Below, piece by piece: positions 42,708 through 46,220 of a DNA stretch of 46,220 bases. The stretch is from an uncultured Clostridia bacterium (GTDB taxonomy: Bacteria; Bacillota; Clostridia; Christensenellales; Borkfalkiaceae): the NCBI GenBank assembly GCA_944359365.1, contig CALVST010000013.1:1-46220 (forward strand). Reading direction: 5' to 3'. Position numbers and translations under genes: made by a program. The notes beneath the pieces are model-generated. The model ran no database searches. It had not been told where the DNA came from and saw only the letters and a program-made list of their open reading frames with translations. Position 1 is the first letter of the stretch. The number at the start of each line of letters is the position of its first letter.

Positions 42708-42737
42708 GTATTTTTCCCGCCGCAAAGGGGCATATTA
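42708..42737 (+). promoter_or_regulatory. Candidate sigma-F/G (forespore) promoter
   Basis: GTATT (42708-42712), 15 nt, then GGGCATATTA (42728-42737). The latter matches the sigma-F -10 consensus GGNNANANTR at every fixed base and also contains the sigma-G -10 CATATTA. It lies just before the 43-aa gene and divergent to spoVAD. Confidence 0.5.
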
Positions 42738-42766
42738 TGTATACAAAAAAACAAGGAGGCGCTTGT

Positions 42767-42898
42767 ATGCCGAAAAAGAAAAAAGCAAAGGTACGCACTC
42801 TTACCGACGAGCAGTACAACGACTATCTCATGGCGCTCAAGGACGAACGCCCGACCATGCTCATCGACGAAAACGGAAAAAGAAAGCCTCAGAAGTAA
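42767..42898 (+). CDS. 43-aa lysine-rich small protein
   Basis: A small gene with ATG 7 nt after a perfect AAGGAGG ribosome site. The protein starts MPKKKKAKVRTLTDEQYNDY, continues as an amphipathic helix with MALKDERPTMLID, and ends GKRKPQK. It has no Cys, signal or TM segment. No family was recognised, and it lacks the SASP alpha/beta motifs. The forespore-type promoter and the divergent spoVAD suggest it is made in the developing spore. A DNA-bound or coat-associated minor spore protein is one guess. Confidence 0.65.
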   Translation: MPKKKKAKVRTLTDEQYNDYLMALKDERPTMLIDENGKRKPQK

Positions 42899-42903
42899 AC
42901 GTT

Positions 42904-42932
42904 CGGTCCCGCGGCAAAACGCCGCGGGACCG
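42904..42932 (+). terminator. 12-bp hairpin after the 43-aa gene
   Basis: CGGTCCCGCGGC and GCCGCGGGACCG form a perfect 12-bp stem with a 5-nt loop. No T run follows on the plus strand, so it is a hairpin that may stabilise or end the small transcript. Confidence 0.5.
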
Positions 42933-42982
42933 AAAATATCTTATCTTACAGAATATTTCCGCAATTTTGTGATGAAAATCGC

Positions 42983-43011
42983 TTGTGTAAAATTTTTTGA
43001 TATGCTATAAT
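42983..43011 (+). promoter_or_regulatory. tRNA-Met promoter
   Basis: TTGTGT (42983-42988) and TATAAT (43006-43011) are spaced by 17 nt, with TG before the -10 (TGC then TATAAT). The tRNA starts 47 nt downstream of the -10 box. Confidence 0.6.
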
Positions 43012-43058
43012 AAGCGCGTTGACTCAAACGGAGCGCACGAAATGCTCTGTACGAATAT

Positions 43059-43135
43059 GGCGGCGTAGCTTAGTTGGTTATAGCGATCGGTTCATACCCG
43101 ATAGGTCGTAGGTTCGAGTCCCACCGCCGCTACCA
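43059..43135 (+). tRNA. tRNA-Met (anticodon CAU, elongator type)
   Basis: A complete cloverleaf of 77 nt. Acceptor GGCGGCG pairs with CGCCGCT (one G-U pair), the anticodon stem ATCGG/CCGAT has loop TTCATAC (anticodon CAT), and the T loop is TTCGAGT. Encoded CCA ends at 43135. One A-C mismatch is present in the T stem. The acceptor arm matches the Bacillus elongator tRNA-Met more than initiator or tRNA-Ile2. Confidence 0.92.
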
Positions 43136-43170
43136 AAAAGAGAAACAGGTTTTTACCTGTTTCTCTTTTT
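43135..43170. terminator. Bidirectional terminator between tRNA-Met and mgtA
   Basis: A perfect 16-bp stem: the arm starting AAAAAGAGAAACAGGT pairs with ACCTGTTTCTCTTTTT around a TTTT loop. T runs lie on both strands, so it ends both the tRNA transcript and mgtA. Confidence 0.9.
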
Positions 43171-43176
43171 TTTCGT

Positions 43177-45888
43177 TTATATCAGTTTGCCGAAACGGCG
43201 CACATACAGCCGCTTTGCAAGCGTCGCCACCGCCAAATAGCCTGCAACGACCGCCGCAAGCGCCGCAAAATAGATTGCGGGCAGAGGGCACAGCCCCACC
43301 GCCGCCCCTGCGGGGGTATACGGCACAGCCGTCAGCAACGCGATGCCGCCGAAGGTGAACAGGCAGACGGGCAGAGAGGCGCGGCTGCCCACAAACGGGA
43401 ACTTTTCGCTGCGCAGCATATGAATGACGAGCGACTGCGTCCACATGGACTCGACGAACCAACCCGTCTGAAAGAGCGCCGCAAACTGCGCGCGCGCCGC
43501 CGCGTCCGCCGCGGCATACGGCGTTCCCGCCGCCGCGGGGCAGATGACAAAGTACAGCAGCAAATAAGCGGCTATGTCGAAAACGGAACTGACCGGCCCG
43601 AAACAAAACATGAACTTTGTGATGGAGCGCGCGTCCCACCTGGCGGGCTTTTGCAGGCTTTCCTTTTCTACATTGTCCCACGGCACCGAAGTGCAGGAAA
43701 GGTCGTATACAAGATTCAAAAGGATCAGCTGTACCGAAAGCATGGGCAAAAAGGGCAAAAAGGCGCTCGCCGCAAGCACGGAGAACATATTGCCGAAGTT
43801 GGACGACGCGGTGATCTTGATATACTTCATCATGTTGGCATACGTCTTTCTGCCTTCCGTAACGCCGTCCGCCACGACCGTAAGATCTTTTTCCAAAAGG
43901 ATGATGCCCGCCGACTCTTTGGCGATATCTACCGCCGTATCCACCGAAATGCCGACGTCGGCGGCGCGCATGGCGGGCGCGTCGTTGATGCCGTCGCCCA
44001 TGTAGCCGACCGTATGCCCCGCCGCGCGCAGCGCCCGCACGACGCGCTCCTTCTGCGCAGGCGAAAGTTTTGCGAAGACAGCCGCCTCTTCCGCCGCGGC
44101 GGCGAGCTGTTCGTCGTTCATGCTTTCGAGGTCGCTTCCCAGCAAAATACGCCCGTCCGAAAGCCCCACTTTGCGGCAGATGCAGGCGGTAACCTTTTCG
44201 TTGTCGCCCGTGAGTATTTTAACGGAAACGCCGAGCGACTGCAACCGCTTTACTGCCGCCGCCGTCGTGGGTTTGGGCGGATCGAGAAAGGCAAGGTACC
44301 CGATCAGCGTCATTTCCGCCTCGTCGGAAACGCGCGCCTCGATGCCCTCGGCAAGCCGCTTTTCCGCGACCGCCAACACGCGGAACCCCTGCCCGTTCAG
44401 CTCGTCCGCGCGGGCGCGCACCGCCCTTTTGCGTTCGCCCGTAAGAGGTACCGCTTCCCCCTCTATCTGCGCGTAAGCGGAAACGGCGAGCATCTCTTCC
44501 ACCGCCCCTTTTGTGATGAGCAGCGTTTCGCCGCCCCTGCCGCGCACCGCGACGCTCATTCTGCGGCGCTCGAAATCGAAGGGGATCTCGTCCGTCTTTT
44601 CAAAGCCGTCCAGCTCCGCCGAAGAAATATCTCCCGCGCCGCACAGTTCCTTTGCCCGCTCTATGACGGCGACGTCCATCAGATTTTTCAACCCCGTCTG
44701 ATAATTGCTGTTCAGAAAGGCGCGCGCAAGGACGCGCGCGTCCTCTTCGCCCTCTATATTCAGGTGCATTTCCAGCACCACTTTGTCCTCGGTGAGGGTA
44801 CCCGTTTTATCGGTACATAAAATATCCATGCTGCCGAGGTCTTGGATCGCGTTCATGTTTTTCACGATGACCTTTTTGCCGGAAAGCGCGATCGCGCCGC
44901 GCGCGAGGCAGGCGGTAACGATCATCGGCAGCATTTCCGGCGTGAGCCCGACCGCTATGCTCACGGCAAAGAGCACCGCGCTCAGCCAATCGCCCTTCGT
45001 AAACCCGTTCACGAGCAGCACGACGGGCACCATGGCGAGCATAAAGGCGATCAGGATATGCGAAACGGACCCTACGCCCTTTTCGAACGCCGTCTTTTCG
45101 GGTTTGCGGATAAGCGTTTTCGCCGTCTGCCCGAACAGGGTATCGGAACCCGTCGCAACGACGACGCCCGTACCGCTCCCGCTCACCACGTTCGTGCCCA
45201 TAAACGCGAGGCAGGCGCAGGAAGTGAGCGCCGCGCCTTTCCCTGCGGGCGAGGCGTTCTTTTCTTCGGGCGCGCTTTCCCCCGTGAGGGCGGACTGCGA
45301 TATGAACAGGTCTTTCGCCGCCGTGATTCGCAGGTCTGCGGGCACCATGTCGCCTGCGGAAAGGTGCACCACGTCCCCCACCGTCAATTCGGAAACGGGT
45401 ATCTCCCGCCGCGCTTCGCCCGCGCGGGACACGCAGGCGGTGGTCGTTATCATGGCGCTGAGTTTTTCCGCCGCCGCGCCGCTCTTCGTTTCCTGTGCAA
45501 AGCGCAGGATGCCCGAAACCGCGACCATGACACAGATGACCGTTACCGTAACGAAATTCCTTTCGCCCGCCGCGGCGAACACGATGTCCGTCAGCGCGGA
45601 TATGACCGCAAGCACGAACAAAACGATGGTGAAAGGATTGACGAACGCCCCCGCGAGCCGCGCCGCAACGCCCCTCTTTTTCGCCGACGGGAGCACGTTT
45701 TTGCCGAAGTGCTCCCTCCTCTCTTCCGCCGCCGCGGCGGTGATGCCGCACTCGTCCGTCTTCAAAAACGAGTAAACCTCGCGGGCGGGAAGTTCCGCCG
45801 CCGTGCGGACGCACACCTTTGCCTCTTCCGCGCGCGCAATGCCTTCCGCCATGCGGGAAAGCAACCTTTTTTTGAGTTTTGTTGCCAT
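43177..45888 (-). CDS. mgtA: MgtA-type P-ATPase, magnesium importer
   Basis: A 903-aa P-type ATPase of the P3B (MgtA) group, which imports Mg2+ across the cytoplasmic membrane using ATP; E. coli MgtA has 898 aa. The phosphorylation Asp is D360 in DKTGTLT, the actuator loop is LTGES, and the hinge is GDGINDAPA. The TM region with VNPFTIVLFVLAVIS and ASSNFGNMFSVLAASAFLPF, as well as LVYDLSCTSVPWDNVE, matches MgtA/MgtB and not Ca2+ or heavy-metal pumps. The start follows AAGGAGG within a hairpin. The long leader with a leader peptide, a terminator and a possible structured RNA suggests Mg2+-responsive control. No mgtC was seen. Confidence 0.93.
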   Translation of the reverse strand: MATKLKKRLLSRMAEGIARAEEAKVCVRTAAELPAREVYSFLKTDECGITAAAAEERREHFGKNVLPSAKKRGVAARLAGAFVNPFTIVLFVLAVISALTDIVFAAAGERNFVTVTVICVMVAVSGILRFAQETKSGAAAEKLSAMITTTACVSRAGEARREIPVSELTVGDVVHLSAGDMVPADLRITAAKDLFISQSALTGESAPEEKNASPAGKGAALTSCACLAFMGTNVVSGSGTGVVVATGSDTLFGQTAKTLIRKPEKTAFEKGVGSVSHILIAFMLAMVPVVLLVNGFTKGDWLSAVLFAVSIAVGLTPEMLPMIVTACLARGAIALSGKKVIVKNMNAIQDLGSMDILCTDKTGTLTEDKVVLEMHLNIEGEEDARVLARAFLNSNYQTGLKNLMDVAVIERAKELCGAGDISSAELDGFEKTDEIPFDFERRRMSVAVRGRGGETLLITKGAVEEMLAVSAYAQIEGEAVPLTGERKRAVRARADELNGQGFRVLAVAEKRLAEGIEARVSDEAEMTLIGYLAFLDPPKPTTAAAVKRLQSLGVSVKILTGDNEKVTACICRKVGLSDGRILLGSDLESMNDEQLAAAAEEAAVFAKLSPAQKERVVRALRAAGHTVGYMGDGINDAPAMRAADVGISVDTAVDIAKESAGIILLEKDLTVVADGVTEGRKTYANMMKYIKITASSNFGNMFSVLAASAFLPFLPMLSVQLILLNLVYDLSCTSVPWDNVEKESLQKPARWDARSITKFMFCFGPVSSVFDIAAYLLLYFVICPAAAGTPYAAADAAARAQFAALFQTGWFVESMWTQSLVIHMLRSEKFPFVGSRASLPVCLFTFGGIALLTAVPYTPAGAAVGLCPLPAIYFAALAAVVAGYLAVATLAKRLYVRRFGKLI

Positions 45889-45898
45889 AGCACACCTC

Positions 45899-45917
45899 CT
45901 TCGAATTTCGTTCGAAG
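45899..45917 (-). promoter_or_regulatory. Hairpin covering the mgtA ribosome site
   Basis: CTTCGAA and TTCGAAG form a perfect 7-bp stem with a 5-nt loop. The 3' arm on the minus strand shares its last AAG with the AAGGAGG ribosome site of mgtA, so folding would hinder ribosome entry. Confidence 0.5.
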
Positions 45918-45942
45918 CAGGGCTGCCAAAGCCTTTTTGGTT

Positions 45943-46026
45943 TTAAGGGCAGACGGAAAGACGGACTGTTCCCGTACAGACCGCACGCCCGGATGACCGA
46001 CTTCGACTGCCGCAGCTTTCGTCCAT
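45943..46026 (-). CDS. 27-aa leader peptide upstream of mgtA
   Basis: The ATG at 46024-46026 follows a perfect AAGGAGG at 10 nt and the frame ends with TAA at 45943-45945, 55 nt before the mgtA start. The peptide is Ser/Arg/Cys-rich (begins MDESCGSRSRSSGRAV) and has a single Pro at its end. In Salmonella the mgtA leader carries a Pro-rich peptide (MgtL) that couples translation to transcription. Position and strong ribosome site suggest an analogous role here, though the sequence differs. Just after it, CTGCC and GGCAG plus CCAAA and TTTGG can pair. Confidence 0.5.
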   Translation of the reverse strand: MDESCGSRSRSSGRAVCTGTVRLSVCP

Positions 46027-46053
46027 TTTTCCGAATCCTCCTTAAAAATTTTG

Positions 46054-46088
46054 CAAAAAATATCCCGCGCGCCCAACGGCGCGCGGGA
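46054..46088 (-). terminator. Intrinsic terminator in the mgtA leader
   Basis: TCCCGCGCGCC (46063-46073) and GGCGCGCGGGA (46078-46088) form a perfect 11-bp stem with a 4-nt loop. On the minus strand TATTTTTTG follows. No promoter fits between this terminator and the leader peptide, so it probably acts as a regulated terminator for mgtA. Confidence 0.7.
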
Positions 46089-46106
46089 AAAGACAGAATA
46101 AACCCT

Positions 46107-46220
46107 CGCAAAATACCGTTTGAGCTTTGACTTCGCGGGGCGGTGAAGCTGTGTTATGCCGCGCCTTGTTTTTCGACGCGGCCTGTTCAAACCTGCGCGC
46201 GATGTCTCCATCGCTTTGCG
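46107..46220 (-). ncRNA. Possible structured leader RNA (riboswitch-like) upstream of mgtA
   Basis: On the minus strand several nested pairings can form: CGCAAA with TTTGCG (46215-46220 with 46107-46112), GCGATG with CATCGC around a GNRA loop GAGA (46199-46214), GTTTGA with TCAAAC (46187-46192 with 46118-46123), GCCGCG with CGCGGC (46158-46182), and CTTC with GAAG (46131-46148). The intrinsic terminator follows 18 nt later. It does not carry recognisable M-box signatures. The element is cut by the window end, and short stems in G/C-rich DNA may be chance. Confidence 0.35.

Noticed and set aside
43059-43135. tRNA-Ile2 (lysidine) or initiator tRNA reading of the CAU anticodon
   Set aside because: The GGCGGCG acceptor and overall sequence match elongator tRNA-Met; the anticodon stem lacks the initiator G-C triplets.
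45889-46220. M-box (ykoK) riboswitch before mgtA
   Set aside because: The conserved M-box blocks were not found, so the structured RNA is left unnamed.
1-46220. CRISPR arrays, rRNA genes, insertion sequences or prophage genes
   Set aside because: No regularly spaced repeats, rRNA sequence, transposase or phage structural gene was recognised anywhere in the window.

Overview
The window reads as chromosomal DNA of an endospore-forming, moderately GC-rich Firmicute of the class Clostridia. The support is a spoVAD-spoVAE pair, Firmicute-style AGGAGG ribosome sites with clear sigma-A promoters, tRNA-Met and tRNA-Leu genes that encode CCA, and arabinan-degrading lipoproteins typical of gut anaerobes. 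An uncultured gut lineage is plausible, but the taxonomy is inference.

Positions 1-13.5 kb hold ordinary genes plus some decay. The left edge carries a gene start and two gene remnants (an XRE-regulator tail and a small membrane protein). A PcrA/UvrD helicase, a truncated FtsX-type permease, an Rrf2 regulator with a perfect palindrome over its promoter, and a NUDIX hydrolase follow. Next come tRNA-Leu(UAG), a cysteine-rich repeat protein, a MATE exporter, a GNAT-MFS pair behind a possible attenuator, a ferritin divergent from a TetR-type regulator, and a GT4 glycosyltransferase. A DUF1893 protein overlapping an ECF S-component and an Fe-S aldo/keto reductase close this part.

Positions 13.6-33.8 kb (minus strand) are the main object of interest: ten genes in one tightly packed run, with gaps of -4 to +23 bp, behind one promoter with a palindromic candidate operator. 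In transcription order they encode: an Hsp70/actin-fold ATPase; an SNF2-type helicase with a cysteine-rich tail; a zinc-knuckle protein; a five-TM membrane protein with a large extracellular MBG-like repeat region; a zinc-finger/Sel1-like protein; a coiled-coil protein; a protein with a C-terminal gluzincin metalloprotease motif; a 1498-aa UPF1-like SF1 helicase with a degenerate nuclease-like tail; a 242-aa helical charged protein; and a Vps4/katanin-type AAA ATPase. I do not recognise this set as a named system. A large ATP-driven, membrane-linked nucleoprotein or protein-remodelling machine, possibly defensive, is the working hypothesis.

Positions 34-41 kb hold arabinan use: a LamG/FIVAR lipoprotein and a GH43 lipoprotein in one operon with a hairpin-rich leader, and a GH51 arabinofuranosidase in its own unit. 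These would cooperate outside (binding and debranching) and inside the cell (release of arabinose).

Positions 41-46 kb hold spoVAD-spoVAE, a divergent 43-aa lysine-rich gene with a forespore-type promoter, tRNA-Met, and an MgtA-type P-ATPase. The mgtA leader contains a possible structured RNA, an intrinsic terminator, a 27-aa leader peptide and a hairpin over the mgtA ribosome site, which suggests layered control by RNA.
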